Assembly: GCA_009823395.1 (NCBI GenBank)
Contig: CM020511.1
Coordinates: forward strand, 10,452,001-10,516,000
Direction of reading: 5' to 3'
Length of the DNA stretch: 64,000 bases
DNA from: Thamnaconus septentrionalis
Taxonomy: Eukaryota; Chordata; Actinopteri; Tetraodontiformes; Monacanthidae
A model generated the notes under the pieces. It was not told the origin of the DNA. It saw nothing but the letters and a program-made list of their open reading frames with translations, and ran no database searches. The position numbers were made by a program, and so were the translations under genes. Position 1 is the first letter of the stretch. Each line of letters begins with the position of its first letter. Shown here in pieces: positions 25,131-37,900 of the stretch.

Positions 25131-25542
25131 GGAATTTGAAAAAACTTTATTCCACAATGGATCTCCAGTTTCGTGTGTTATGTGTCAGCTGGCCGACGCT
25201 GTGCCGCACTGTGACCGAGGGGAGCGTGACGCTCAAAATGACGGCTTGGGAGAAAAAGATGCTGCGATGAGAGCAGGGCGGCAGCATCATAAAACTCAGA
25301 GCTCTATATGATATATACAATTACAAGTTATGAACAGTAATATTACACTTATTGGACTATTTGAAATACAATTAAAACAAATTGTAATATGAACATGGTA
25401 CAGATTAAAAATAATAGATAACAAAAACATTTTTCATTCTTTTGATTCATCATTTGGCTCATTGTTCATTTTGTTATTTCTATTTTTTTTTTGTCCGTAG
25501 CAGTGTATGTAAGTGGTTTATAATTGAAATTGTGACAGACGT

Positions 25543-25858
25543 TTAAAGGTTCAGCGTGTCAAATTTGTAAGGAAGCCAGTCTGACAGTGCACTAAATACG
25601 AAACGTGCTGTCAGGCGGATCTCCTTAAAATATATAGCGTTACAAAATGGCAGCTAACTAGGAGCTAGCTTATTATTGCTCTATGTGTATATTTTATACA
25701 TAAGAGAACCGTTCTAGAAAAGGGGAGGAAAACCACATGACTTTTATTGTACTGCGAGTATACACTTTTATTAATGTATTTATGAGAAGCATGATAAGTT
25801 TTTACCAATATAAAAATCATAAATTAAAGGCAAATTTTTGCATACTGGACCTTTTAAA
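25543..25858. repeat. Short inverted-repeat DNA element, family A copy 2 (inverted)
   Basis: Ends TTAAAGGTTCAG (from 25543) and GGACCTTTTAAA (25847-25858) form near-perfect terminal inverted repeats. The reverse complement of 25560-25630 matches the CTGACAGCRCGTTTCGTATT block of the copy at 20761-21192. Confidence 0.75.
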
Positions 25859-26097
25859 GCAAAAATATCCACTCAGAATCTCTTTCCTTCCCGAGCTGCC
25901 AAAAGGAGGTAAAAGAGGAAAACAAAACAAAACAAAAACACAACAATGCAGTCTCCAGAGGGAGGCCATTAGGTCAGGCAGCATCAATTAATGCCATGCA
26001 AGTCTATGGGGTCAAAAGTCAACTTTGTCCTAGAGACATGGGACCACTTGCAGGTTCATCAGGATCCCTCAAGACACAGCCACATCAAATTTAGGGC

Positions 26098-26182
26098 TTC
26101 TAGACCCAAATTTGGGGGGGGGGTCATGAAAATTTTTCTTCCTCCAAGGTGGGGCGTGACAGAGAAAGTTTGAGAACCACTG
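26098..26182. repeat. hAT-like element end ('GTTTGAGAACCACTG') copy 1
   Basis: Ends ...TCATGAAAATTTTTCT...GACAGAGAAAGTTTGAGAACCACTG. A near-identical block recurs 670 bp further right, so these are two fragments of one family. Confidence 0.65.
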
Positions 26183-26281
26183 CTTTAACAGATGTATGCA
26201 CTTTTTAATTAGCTGCAGTGGTAGTTACTGCAGAAGGCTTTTAAAAACTGGTGTGGTGCTAAAGTTTCTGCGTCAATGTAT

Positions 26282-26284
<3 letters not shown>

Positions 26285-26323
<39 letters not shown>

Positions 26324-26350
26324 GTGCGTGCGTGTGTGTGTGTGTGTGTA
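26285..26350. repeat. (GT)n microsatellite
   Basis: About 66 bp of GT units with CG variants in the middle. It faces a (CA)n run 54 bp away. Confidence 0.95.
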
Positions 26351-26402
26351 TTTAAGAGCCAAGTATGATTGAATGAATTACTACTGAACCATGAAGGAAG
26401 GT

Positions 26403-26403
<1 letters not shown>

Positions 26404-26443
<40 letters not shown>

Positions 26444-26472
26444 AGGAGAGAGAGAGAGAGAGTGTGTGTGTG
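26404..26472. repeat. Compound (CA)n-(GA)n-(GT)n microsatellite
   Basis: CA run 26404-26438, then GA units about 26443-26461, then GT units about 26462-26472. The CA part is complementary to the GT run to the left. Confidence 0.95.
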
Positions 26473-26790
26473 AAGGTGTTTCATCAATACAGGGATGGTA
26501 TGAATGAATATGGGGTCATGGTCAGGCTGTCTAAAAAAATCAGACAGTGAATCTCTGTCAGTGTACATTCTACAAGTTGTACAAGCTGTTGTACTTCAAA
26601 ATAAAGGGCAGAAAAATGTCCACATTTGAATAATCAAATTCAAAATTATTTGTACAAAATAAATGATTTCATAAATGAAGAGAAAAGTGAAATGAATGTG
26701 AAATGAATGTTCATGATTAAAAAAAAAAAAAGGATGTTTCATTTATGTTGTTTCAGTGAATTTGAAAAAAAACTTTTCTTTTCACAATTT

Positions 26791-26856
26791 TGGCTTTTTG
26801 GGGGGGGGGCATGAAAATTTTTCTGTGTGTGACAGAGAAAGTTTGAGAACCACTGA
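26791..26856. repeat. hAT-like element end ('GTTTGAGAACCACTG') copy 2
   Basis: Shares GGGGGCATGAAAATTTTTCT, GTGACAGAGAAAG and the terminal GTTTGAGAACCACTG with the fragment at 26098-26182, with about 15 bp of the spacer missing. Confidence 0.65.
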
Positions 26857-27119
26857 AATTAGGTCAACAGAGTGACCAGATTATAGAATGTTAATCCATG
26901 ACAATCCCTCCGTCCACTGAGGGTTAATTTTCCAGTGACTCGATACCCTGGTTACAGCACAGAAAGTGTAATCGCATGTAGACATACAAAGAGGCAAAGA
27001 CAAACCCTAACAACAGATCTGCTTATTTATGATCGAGACAGATTGTTCTCTTTGCGTTCCCCTTTCATGTTTGAAAAGGTGAGGACAGCAGCAAAAAGCA
27101 CATTTATAACCTAACTAGC

Positions 27120-27155
27120 AATGCTGCACTAAATGATAACATTTAGTGCAGCATT
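27120..27155. repeat. Perfect 16-bp-stem palindrome with 4-nt loop
   Basis: AATGCTGCACTAAATG (27120-27135), ATAA loop, then its exact reverse complement (27140-27155). It is not flanked by other recognisable transposon ends. In RNA or single-stranded DNA it would fold into a strong hairpin. Confidence 0.9.
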
Positions 27156-27466
27156 ATAGCAATATGACATTTTCTCTCTGTATTTGCTCGGTGACTCATA
27201 TCTAGATGTAATTCAGTCCAACCATGCAACGGTGCGAGATCTCAAAGGTTTAGTTCACCCAAACAGAATTTTTTTTCTCTTCCTCAAACTCCAGCATGGT
27301 GGTGGATTTAGGGAACATCTCAAGGTGAGTCTCCACCAAGGTGAGTCTCAGGACCCGCATTTTTTCCATGTCATTTAAATTTATGCCACAGCACTCAAAT
27401 TTATCACACAGAAATAGAAATAGTGCAACAATAAGGAATGTCTTCATCTGGTCATAATCATCATTT

Positions 27467-27685
27467 GAATGAATTGAATTGTGCGTCTCGCAAAATAAAT
27501 GAACAACATTTCTCTCTCTTTTCATATAAATATTGTGTATATACAGTATATATTTGTGTGTGTGTGTGTGTGTAAAATAATTTATTTTCCATAAAGACAA
27601 AAATCGGCCCGCGAAGCCACGACCCAATCAAAACAGCTCTACAACGCACTTTTGGGTCACGACCCACCAGTTGAGAAATGCTGAG
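27467..27685 (-). repeat. 'Bent-over' hAT-like element, family B copy 1 (minus)
   Basis: The reverse complement begins CTCAGCATTTCTCAACTGG and continues GTGGGTCGTGACCCAAAAGTG. It ends near a GCACAATTCAATTCA block. Both blocks recur in order at 47051-47235 on the plus strand. A (GT)n run (27556-27573) sits inside it. Confidence 0.7.
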
Positions 27686-28217
27686 TCAACAATCTCTTAA
27701 AAACTACAACAGTGCCAACAACTGCATATTCCTGGACATCAGCGCAGGCCTCCCCGTGTCCACTCCCACTGTGTCGCGTCCGCTTGCCGGCCCGCTCTGC
27801 ACGAATGCAGCGTAAATCAGATCAGCGCATGTCTGGTTTTAATCAGAATGATTGCACGAAGTGGAGTTTGTAATTACTGCGTCGAGATAAGAGAGGAAGG
27901 ACCGGGGCTTGTCTGCGAAAGCCTGCATCAGCTGGAAGTGGCCTGGCAGTACAGTGAGTCACGGCACCGTAGATTAGACTGTGATTCACAGTTGCATGTC
28001 ATAAAAGCTGTGTCACAGCTCCGTGCTTAAATGCTTCGAGGCATGACGCAGCAAAAATCATAGTGTGGAGACTTATTTCAAATAAAAGGGCCAGCTTCAA
28101 AAAAACGGCTAATAATAAAGTGTTGTCAAAGTGGGTGACAGGGAATCCCTCGGGGTTTCATGACCGATGGCCAGGTCTGCAAAAACGATTTGCATTCATT
28201 CTAAGGACAAGAAAGAC

Positions 28218-28685
28218 GTTAAGAATAGCGATGTTAACAATTAATCGATTATTGATTAATTGTTGATTAACAATTAATCGATTGAATTAAATTCGTCATA
28301 ATTAATTGAACATTTTTTACACGGGTAGTTAATTTCATTATAACAGTGTAGTGGCAGGAAAGAGCAATTCACCTGATACAAGTTACTTTTAAACAACTTT
28401 TTTTTTTTTTTTTTTACAAAAGTTGAACTGTGACCCATTAGAAGTGAACTTAAAGTCAGAGGATAAATGTTTAGGGTCTTTTTACTGTTCTCTAATGTAA
28501 AAGTGGATCACATTGGACCCTCAACATTATTTAAGGGTTAAACAATGTGTTCCTTACACATTTTTCATTGCGAATTTAGATTCTCAGGAAAAATCGCTGC
28601 GTATGAATTAATCGTTAATCGACCGATAAGGTCAATCAACTAACCATTAATTAATTCATCGATAATTTGCATCCCTGGTTAAGAA
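28218..28685. repeat. hAT-type MITE with 8-bp target-site duplication
   Basis: The element (28226-28677) is flanked on both sides by GTTAAGAA (28218-28225 and 28678-28685), an 8-bp duplication as made by hAT transposases. The ends are TAGCGATG... and ...GCATCCCTG. Arms rich in TTAATCGAT/ATCGATTAA are mutually inverted. There is no open frame. It is the best-bounded insertion in the window. Confidence 0.88.
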
Positions 28686-30066
28686 TTTGCATATCTACAG
28701 ATGGGGGACAGTTTACGCCAATGAAATAGGTGCACTGTGTTCATTTTCCCCACCTATGTTGAATCCCCATCATGACGGTGGAAAACCTGTCAAGGCTCAA
28801 GTCTCATCACTCATTCGCCAGAAGCTGCTTGTGTTGACGATGATTTGTTTGGCTCGTCTCCCCTGCCAATTATTTCCACAAAGAGCACCGCGTTTATTAT
28901 TTTTACACTGAACATTTCACATGACTGACAGTCTGAGATGGACTGCGCCAGTCGCGATGCTGTCAGTTTTCTTAAAAAAAAAAAAAAAAACCCAAACAGA
29001 AGAGATACTATGAGGTGGAGTATTTGTTCTCTTTCTTTTTAAATTCTAGAAGATCCAACCTGCCAGGGAAAAGGAAACCTCATAATGCCTGATGAGGTAC
29101 TGAGAACAAAGGCACCTGCTAGGTCAATTGGTTCTTCTTGGCACTTACATTTTAAACACAACATTGCACGTGACACAATGCAACAAAAATACCTCAACGG
29201 GAAACGGACACTTTGAATGATAAATTCACGCAGATATAAGGGCTTGATGAAATTCCTTGATGAAATCAACGAGATTCATTTTCTTTCTCCGGCTAATCAA
29301 CCGGCCCCAGCTTCATCACACCTACCCCAGCCATTCTCCCAGCAGCCGAGTGGAACATCAGCCCTCACCGGCTCCATCTGACGTCCCGGACATGAGCTTG
29401 CATATTTGCCAACAGATTGCATGTCTTTTAGATCAATATCTCTGTTAATGTTGGTTCCGGACCAAAGGATGTAAGTGGTATGATGAAGGAGGGAGGGTGG
29501 GGGTGGGGGTGGGGTGATGATACTCGATGCTTATATCACTTCCTGTTCTGCCTTGTCCTCAGTGCCCTCAGAAGTCTTTGGACTCCTGTCGATTTATCAT
29601 GTTGTAAGCTTCTTCTTCTTTTTTTTTTTTGCGGACTACTTCCCTTTGCAAGTGGAAGAAGCGCGGGCTTCGGCAAATGACTGGAGGAGCTCCACGTCTC
29701 CTAATCTACATATGAGTGCCCTCTCGTGGCAACCAGGGAAACTGCAGGGGGCATTTGCCGAGGACTTGGGGAGAGGAATCATTTCTCCCGGTGTGACAGA
29801 TCTGACAGCTTTGAAATGATAAGGGGAGCTGTAGGGAAACATATTGATTCATCTGGCTCCAATAGAATGAGGACGAGGGAGACGGAAGAGGCTGAATGAA
29901 AGAGCTGAGTTGAGTGTACAGGTTAAGCTCAGGTTGGACCTGCGGTAATCATGTTTAAGCTGGGACCATAATCAAAAGCGTTATTTGATAAATACTTTAT
30001 TTATTTTACATTCAGCATCAGTATTGAAACACGGTTCCCTGCTACAGATCAGCTGTAATATTAACA
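28686..30066. other. Gene-free intergenic stretch
   Basis: No recognisable exon. A poly-A run (28975-28990) and a G-rich run (about 29485-29515) are the only compositional features. TTTATT at about 29996 would read as AATAAA on the minus strand and could in principle be a distal abhd5 poly(A) signal. Confidence 0.45.

Positions 30067-30101
<35 letters not shown>
30067..30101. repeat. (GAT)11-12 microsatellite
   Basis: Uninterrupted TGA/GAT trinucleotide run in non-coding sequence. Confidence 0.95.
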
Positions 30102-31897
30102 GTGCAGGCACACGTGAATCAGGTACACGTTTCTTACTACAGCAATGTGAGAACATTTCGACTGGGAGATCAGACTGCAAAATTTGTAAGGTTGAGATAT
30201 ATTACATCCGAAGTAGCACCAGCAGGAGGTAGAGACGAAAAAGATCCCATCTGATCCTATCAATCTGTTTTACTAAAATATATATATTCTTTAAACTAAG
30301 CATATAGGACAAGAAGCCTTTGGAAAAAAAGAAGAAAAAAAGAAGTTGATCCAATACTATACATTTTAAAATTGCATTCTAAAAAAAAAAATAGGTAAAA
30401 TTATATCTGAAGATCAAAATAACAACAGTTATGGGATGTCAGAGAGTAATTCCACAGCCACTACAGGGATTTTTAGGAAGCTTTGGGTTCAGGTTGATCT
30501 TAAAATAGGGTTTCCAGAGTAGACAACTGGGTAATACTGAGGTATCAAACGGATTGATCACATTTTAATTTAGCTGATTAGCAGTGACATATAAAACCCC
30601 AATATTGAATGACTTAGCAATGATAATTTCTCTCTCTCTCTCTCCCTCTGAAATTCATGTTGACGTCACCGGCAGAAACCACCAGCTCAACACATCTGTA
30701 GTTGTGTGTTTGCATGGCCATATTCCACCAGTGAAGCTCCCAGTGGGCCAACCTTCAGACTTCCACTGGAACACTGCGCTGGGGGACTCGTCAATCAAGG
30801 TGCTATTCATGTTGTCTGTCACTGTTTTAGAGCGAAGGTGCTAAAAGGTATATTGATTCTGTGGTGAACAATAAAGTGGAAAAGTGCTAGCGGTTTGGTT
30901 CACCGTCAAACCCAAATTTCTCGGTTATCTTATTAAAAAATAATTATGTATAAACAGTGCTGCAGTTTTAGGCAGTAAATGCAACAATCCCATAACAAAA
31001 AAAATAAAATAAAATGTTACATTGGTGAACATTTACATTGATACTGTTATGATCAACCACTCTGAGCACACTGTATGTATATAAAAAATTGGTCAAGAGG
31101 CTGTTAACCACTTATGACTTATATGGCTAATGGCTTTGCAAAGAACAGGCACTACTAAAGATTTCAGACGAAATCTGTGGCTAATTCCTGGCACTGATAC
31201 AGTGATGTACTGACGAGCACAATTCCTGCTGGCGTCATCGTCATATGGTTGAAAACCACAAGCCACGGCCTTAAATGGCGCACAGGACGAGCCAGACACG
31301 TGACGCTGGAACTGGGTTGCTGCTGTATCCTATCATTTACGGTAAATGTTATCATGTGCATTTAAGAGTATTTTCTTATGACCTCTTCTATGTTTCTCTT
31401 ATTATACTATTAAGCCGGATGCTGTATGGTCAGTGGTACGTATTCTGAAACACTGAGGCCTTGTTTGGTTCTTCTGGCTGAATATCTGAAGAAAAACTGA
31501 ACTGAACTGAGGCAATCCAAAGAAACGGCTCAATCAACAGATTCCAAGGCTGCAGCACTTACTTCGTGTATTTCGCCTATGCAGTCCAATGTAAAAGGGG
31601 CATGTGATTCAGCCATGTGAGTCTTATTGCACAATTGCAGGAAAGGGTGTTAAAATGAGCACATGAGCAATAACGTCTACTCAGACCCTGAATCAGTAGT
31701 CAAGTGGAATGACCAAAATATATAAATACATCTTAGACACTCCCGTGTTATTATTCCTACTATTATTATAAGCGCGATTTTGAAAAGCACCTTCTATTTT
31801 CACCCCCGTTTAGAGGAAGATGCACTTATGTTTTCACATGAGCAGCAAATGGGCTGCGAGTTTTCTTCTTCTTTTTTTTTCATCCACTGGTCTGGTT
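30102..31897 (-). other. Sequence downstream of abhd5 (likely includes its 3' UTR)
   Basis: Lies after the abhd5 stop codon in transcript orientation. I find no AATAAA on the minus strand between the stop and about 30.1 kb, so the cleavage site could not be placed. No other gene is seen. Confidence 0.4.
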
Positions 31898-31987
31898 TCA
31901 GTCCACTTTACTGCACGCTTCCAAAACGCTGTTGTTAAAGTCCTCTGGCTGGTCGGCGTAGACATAGTGTCCGGCTCCACGGATCGT
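31898..31987 (-). CDS. abhd5: abhd5 coding exon 7 and stop
   Basis: Encodes [17 protein letters not shown] to CSKVD followed by TGA. It contains the family-conserved GAGHY histidine. Acceptor TTGCAG|A. Confidence 0.96.
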   Translation of the reverse strand, partial: TIRGAGHYVYADQPEDFNNSVLEACSKVD

Positions 31988-34900
31988 CTGCAAGCGAGCA
32001 TCAGACAGAAAGAGGGAGGGGGTGGGGGGGGGGGGTGATTAAAGCAGGATGCAATAAACACAGAGGTCATAAATGGTTTAGTTTTTATTGCAGAGTAGTC
32101 CTGGGTTTATTTCATAGCCGATAAAAGATCTCGAAGACTTCGAAGAACATTTGCTGTTAAAAATCTATCAAATATTGCTAATAAAATACATGCACAACAA
32201 AAGTATAGTCTGGCGCAGTAATACGTAGCAGAATCGTAACAAGCAATTACTGTAGCTTCACAATAAAATAGGATGTGCAACGATACATTTTCCAGTGCAA
32301 TATTCAGCACTTGTGTTTGCTACAGTAGTTTGCTGGTGAACTGGTGCACAAGGAGCTCTACTTCATTTTGCGAAATCACTCATTTCTATCAGAAAAGGGT
32401 CTTCAATTCAAAATCATGGCGTTTTTTGACGAACCTCCTAGATGACGACAAAAGCCAACACAGGCTAGGTTGTCACTGCAGGTTTTTCTGCTTTTTTTTT
32501 TTATGGGTGTGGTGGATCACATTCTAAATCAAATGCAATCGGTGCCATCAGACTCGTGGCAATGAAGCTTTTATCTTTTTTAATGAGGCTTTAAACGACC
32601 TGCATGTACAGAAGGAGACGTGGCAGCACACTGTGTTCACAGAGATAAATATAGCTGCTACCCATTTGTGTTTATCTTTTTTTTTTCTTTTTTTTTTTAA
32701 GTTGTGCAATCAGAGCCAACAAAATTGTGACGAAGTGACAATAATAATAAAAAAAAAAAAGTATTTCTCCACTGACTGAATCCATAGCTGTTCTCTAGCA
32801 TGCTTCTTTCATCAAATAGCATAAATTGATCTTTCTGGGTCTGTTGCTTTTCAATAACCTCTTTCAAACACATCCATTGTTTAGCAGATTTGGGACAGCG
32901 TATGACAGTGATCTGGGTCTGCTTTGTGCTGTACATGGGTCACATGTACTTGTATCTGCAGCGTGAGTGTTATAAAAGTAAGGTAGAAGTGGTGCGAAGA
33001 CTTGGAAATTCAGTGTACTTACAGTTATCCCCACATGAGAACGTGGCCTCAGCGCTCTGATGGTGCTCCCCGAGTTGCTGTCCACGCTGGACCGCGAGCC
33101 GTAGATGATGGTGATTGGGATCCCCTGCCGGAGCTGGTCCACCCTCTCCAGCATGGGCCTTTTAGCCCAGCCATAAGGCACGGTCATGTTCTTGAAAGCC
33201 GTTTCCCCGCTGTGACAATCGAGAAGAACAATTAACTCGGCAGCGGGAGGTGCAGCAAGCGTTGACAACAAGGCATCATTTAGAAGTGGCTGTGTCAGAC
33301 CTGGGGCTCTGCACGTTCATGTGGTAGATGTACTCTGACACTGTGTTGTCGCTGAACATGGATAAGAACTTTTGCTTGAAGTCTGGTCTCAGAGTCTGGA
33401 CTAGAACAGGACCTGGAGGGTGGACAGTTGGAGGGGTTAAAATGGGGGCTGCACATGTAAAAAGTAAATGTAAATATACGTATGTATGTGACAATCTTGT
33501 GAAAACACTGGGAAAAGCACTACAAAGTCGAGGATTTTGACCTAAATTTGAACTTGCAGAGCAGCAGAACCTCTGAGAGGAAGAGTGATAGCTTTTTAGG
33601 CATCTGATGGGCCAAAGGAAGATGATATTTCAGCTTTAGTGGGACCTTTGGTTTGCAAAACAACAAAGAGCAGGCGGGAAGTTGAGAGAGTGCGGAGTAG
33701 GTGTGGACTGAATCTCACCTCGTCTTGACAGAGGACTGAGCACATTTTCATGTCTGTCTTTCTTTCTTTCACTTTTAAATAATCAACGGTTGCCATGTTT
33801 TTTTTTTATGTGCCTCATTTTTGGATGCCTCATTCAAATGTATTAGTCCATGAGTAATTTCCATCTAAAGAGAAAATATCACTGCCAACTTTAGCCGCCC
33901 TATCGTGCTGCTTTTCTTCCCCTACAGGAATTAATAAAATATCAACCTGGTGTTTAAAGTTGAAAGAACACTTTAGACACTTGACACACCAGTAAAGTGG
34001 CGAAACCTGAAGCGTTACCCACCTATGGGTCCCACTAGTCTTAAACTAGCCAGGGGGTTAAAGGGACTGAACAGGGCCCCCAAGAGTTTGATCCACACTG
34101 GGATGGGACGAACTTCCTCATCAGAGTCGGGGCGCTGAGGGAAACCCCAGGGCTCCACCAACAGTATGTGCTTTACCCTGTGAGGGGGAAAAAAATACAA
34201 AAACAAACAAGTGCAAAAAAACATTCATCAGTCCTTTGTGATTTTACGAGAAAAAATACCAATAAAATAGATATTCAAAATCCTTAATTGAGTCCTGTAT
34301 GCAAAATATGAAGCAAGTATTATTGAAAAAAAAAAGCCATGTTTCGTCATAAACTTCAAGAGGATGAACTCTGGGTTCCGAAACGTTCAGTTTCTGGTTT
34401 CATCACCGCAGGTTTGAGTTGAGCAAATTACCTCTGAGTCTGTTCACTGAGTTACACACGTGCACCATGACGATACAAAGCCCACATTAATGGAGCCCTG
34501 ATGCCACAAATCACTTTAATTCACATTTAATTGTGAGCGTAATTTTCATCCACTCAGACGCTGAATTTGAACACAAAAGACTTTTTGTATTTACAAACTT
34601 TTTTTTTTTTTTTTTTTTTGCATTTTGTCACAACTCCACAGGTGAAAATTGGTTTTGGAAACAGCTTAAAATACAAAATCAGAATTGACATCAATATTAA
34701 GATATTCAGATGTATAATCACATGGGAATAAAAAAGTGTTGTCTGATCAAGTAGTCATTTGTAAATTCATAATTTCACAGGGAATCTGCAACCCCTCGCA
34801 ACAGGACACTGCACAAGAGGGCACGGCGTGTCCACCACAATCCAACCAGCATTAATTTATTCCGACAGAGGGCAACACTGGGCAACAGTGCATGTTCAAT

Positions 34901-37900
34901 GCGGCACTGATTGGAGGAGCGGTGGCACTTACGCACTGCAGTTTGCTTTGTTCAACCTTTTTTTTTTCTTTTCTTTTTTTCAAAAATATCATAACTTTAT
35001 TTTGATAAATCAAAGAAGAGGTCTGGTGCACCGGTTGCCAGCTAGTGAGCAAATATGAACAAAAACATTTCAAAACGAAGACCTGCCGACTGCAACCAAA
35101 GGTCCAACACAACACACAGACAAATTTCTTCACGGCCTCCGGTGTGTTATCAATTACTCCACATTCTGAATGTGTGCCAGAAAAAGAAACACTGCTGTAT
35201 CTTAAATTAGGACACTCGTCTCTCAACAAGAGCACGCTGTGTTGAAATTTAATGGCTATTTGTAAGAGAGAGATAATAATAAGCGGACAGGATAAGGGAT
35301 AATTTAGCATTAGTGATGAAGGAGTGCGATAAGGGAACGGGGAGGTTTTATCAGACGTCCCTCGGGGAGACTTTGGCAGTGGAGACACATCCAGAGGAAA
35401 AAGATTGGGGAGAGATAGAGCGCGCTATGAGGATTAAGACTTGGAGGACGCCGCTGTACCTATAGGCCGTCAGCACCTAAAGCACCAGGTATACTGCACT
35501 GTACTTTTATTTAATATCATTTTTAGTAATGCCATTCACTTCACTGTTTGTCACTGTGTGTTTTGTTTTGGTTTTTTTTTTGGTTCTGTTTTATTGTTTT
35601 TAGTGTGTATGTTCTCTTTCAAGTCAGTCTGTTGTTTTGTCTTCCATGGTCTCTGCGTGTATGTACAGTATGTCAGTATTTCATCATATTTCTCCTCAGT
35701 TCTACTTCAGCTCTGTGTCTTTACTACTACATAAAGCCGCCAATGGACAACTTAGGGAAACTAGCAATGGGCTGTGATGGAGCATATTTCCATGTCTATT
35801 CAATATAAATTAATAAAAAAAAAACTAAAACTCTCATCAGTTCGTACATATTTTCTTTCACCTACCTGTCGGGATATTTGATGGAGTATGAAACTGCCAG
35901 GTACCCTCCCAAATTGTGTCCCAGCAGTATCATGGACTCTAGACCTACTGTTGCCCTCCACTGCTCTATCGACTCCACAAACTGGTCCTCCGCCTCCTGG
36001 GCGTCAGTGGAGAACAGAGGCCTGCTGCTCTGTCCAAAGCCCAGCAGGTCCAGGGCGAAGACGGGCCGCTGCTGGGAGAGAGCGTCCAGGTTCTGGGCCC
36101 AGAGGCCCACGCCACCCCCAAACCCGTGCAGGAGAACCATGGGGGTTTTGTCCTTGACGTGCTCACTGCTGAAGGTCAAGGTCCATAGGTGGTTGCCATT
36201 GGAGATGGGGACGTACTGTTTAGAGAAGGTGCTGTCTACGCCTGGAGACGCAGAAAACAAAATGTGTGAAAAGGTCAAAAGAAATATTACATTCCTTGAA
36301 AGAAATGATAAATATATGCATGTGTTTTAAGACCAAAAATGCACAAAATTGAAATTAGCCAGATCATTCTCGCTTAAAAAAATAAATAAATAAATAGAAA
36401 ATGAAATTGATCTCAGTTAACACACTATTTATCAGTCTACAATTGCAAAGCGACAAAGCTACACTGTTTGATTCTCACATCGCAGCATCATGTCCTCTGC
36501 ATTCTGCAGCTGCAGCTGTGAGGTGGGACACCATGATGGCAGCCAGCTGGGGATCCAACACCACCTACACATGGAAAATCACCAGCAGGTTTCACGAACA
36601 TCATTATTCGGGAAAGCACAGTGGAGATGGCGTCAATGCGACATGATCGCCTTCAGGAAAGGTTGGTTTAATTAGGAAGCAAAACATCCACAGTACACAT
36701 GTGTATATTTGAGAACACTGTATTTACTTTGTGATCAGGAAAAACAACAAAGAATAACGTTTGTATTATCTGACGTTGTAAGTGCAGCTAATTCATAAAT
36801 AATAAATATTTAATAATAAATATTCTGATCCTTTCCTTCACAATGTATTTAAGGGTTTGATTGACTTACTGTCATGTTTACTTTAAAAACAAACAAACAA
36901 GGCAATCATAATAAAAATACAAACAAAACTGCACAAAAAACATAGTAAACCAAATAAGAAGTGATTTAAAGCAAATAAATTTAGCATATTTGAAAAGGAG
37001 TAAGAGGAAGCAAAAACTCTTGTAATGTGTATGTAATGTAATGTAATGTAATGCAGTCTCTATATTTATTACATTATTAACAAGTACAAGCTCCCTTGCA
37101 AGTCTCTCTCGAAACTCTAATGTCATATATTAGTTAAGCAGTTTACGACTACAAAAACATATAAACATAGTATATGTAATGTGACAACACATTCTGCATA
37201 TGCTTGCATTTCCATGTATAAACATACACTGAATATACACAATTTATAGTATAATATTTACATAATATCCATTTGAACCGAGTCAGCTATGCTCTTCATC
37301 TTCAATAACATTAAGATGCGAGATTATTAGAATGGAGAACGACTAACACAAATGCTCTTTTGACGTGCCACAATCAGTGGTTAGTTTTGTTGTTGTAGCA
37401 AACCCATATGCTCAGGCAAGCACGAAATGATAAGTAAGTCATAAGTAAAATCCTGTCAGGAGCTGAAGGTCTTGCAATGGGTACCTGCGGTTTACAATCA
37501 ATCAACACACCTTATTGTGGTGTCCACGTAGCCCCGCACATTGCTGACCAAAGTAGGGACACCAACAACAGACATCACCCTCTGGACAACTCTGGAGCAA
37601 AAATGGAACAGAAATATTGAGTGAGGACAAAGAATCAGAGAGTGTCTGATAAGACAGCTCGTAAAGTAGGTAGGTATTTGACATGTAAATAGATAAATAA
37701 ATACATAAATAAGTAAATGAGTACACAACGTGTGTTTTTTTTCTTCATCGCTGCAACCGTTTACCAAGCGAGACATGTTGACAAGTTGTCATTCCTAGAG
37801 TTGCGGCGCGGCAACAACACAAACAACTCTCTGAAGTGACACCAAGTTACAAATAATGTTTATCCGGCGTACATGGCGTACATGTTGTCATTTCTCAAGG

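Noticed and set aside
1..31897. MIR138-1 homologue, expected in this direction from ABHD5 in human
   Set aside because: I looked for the mature AGCTGGTGTTGTGAATCAGG and its complement and did not find it. If conserved it lies outside the window.
35878..36330. 150-codon plus-strand frame opposite abhd5 exon 3
   Set aside because: Antisense shadow. The minus strand carries the hydrolase motifs and valid splice sites.
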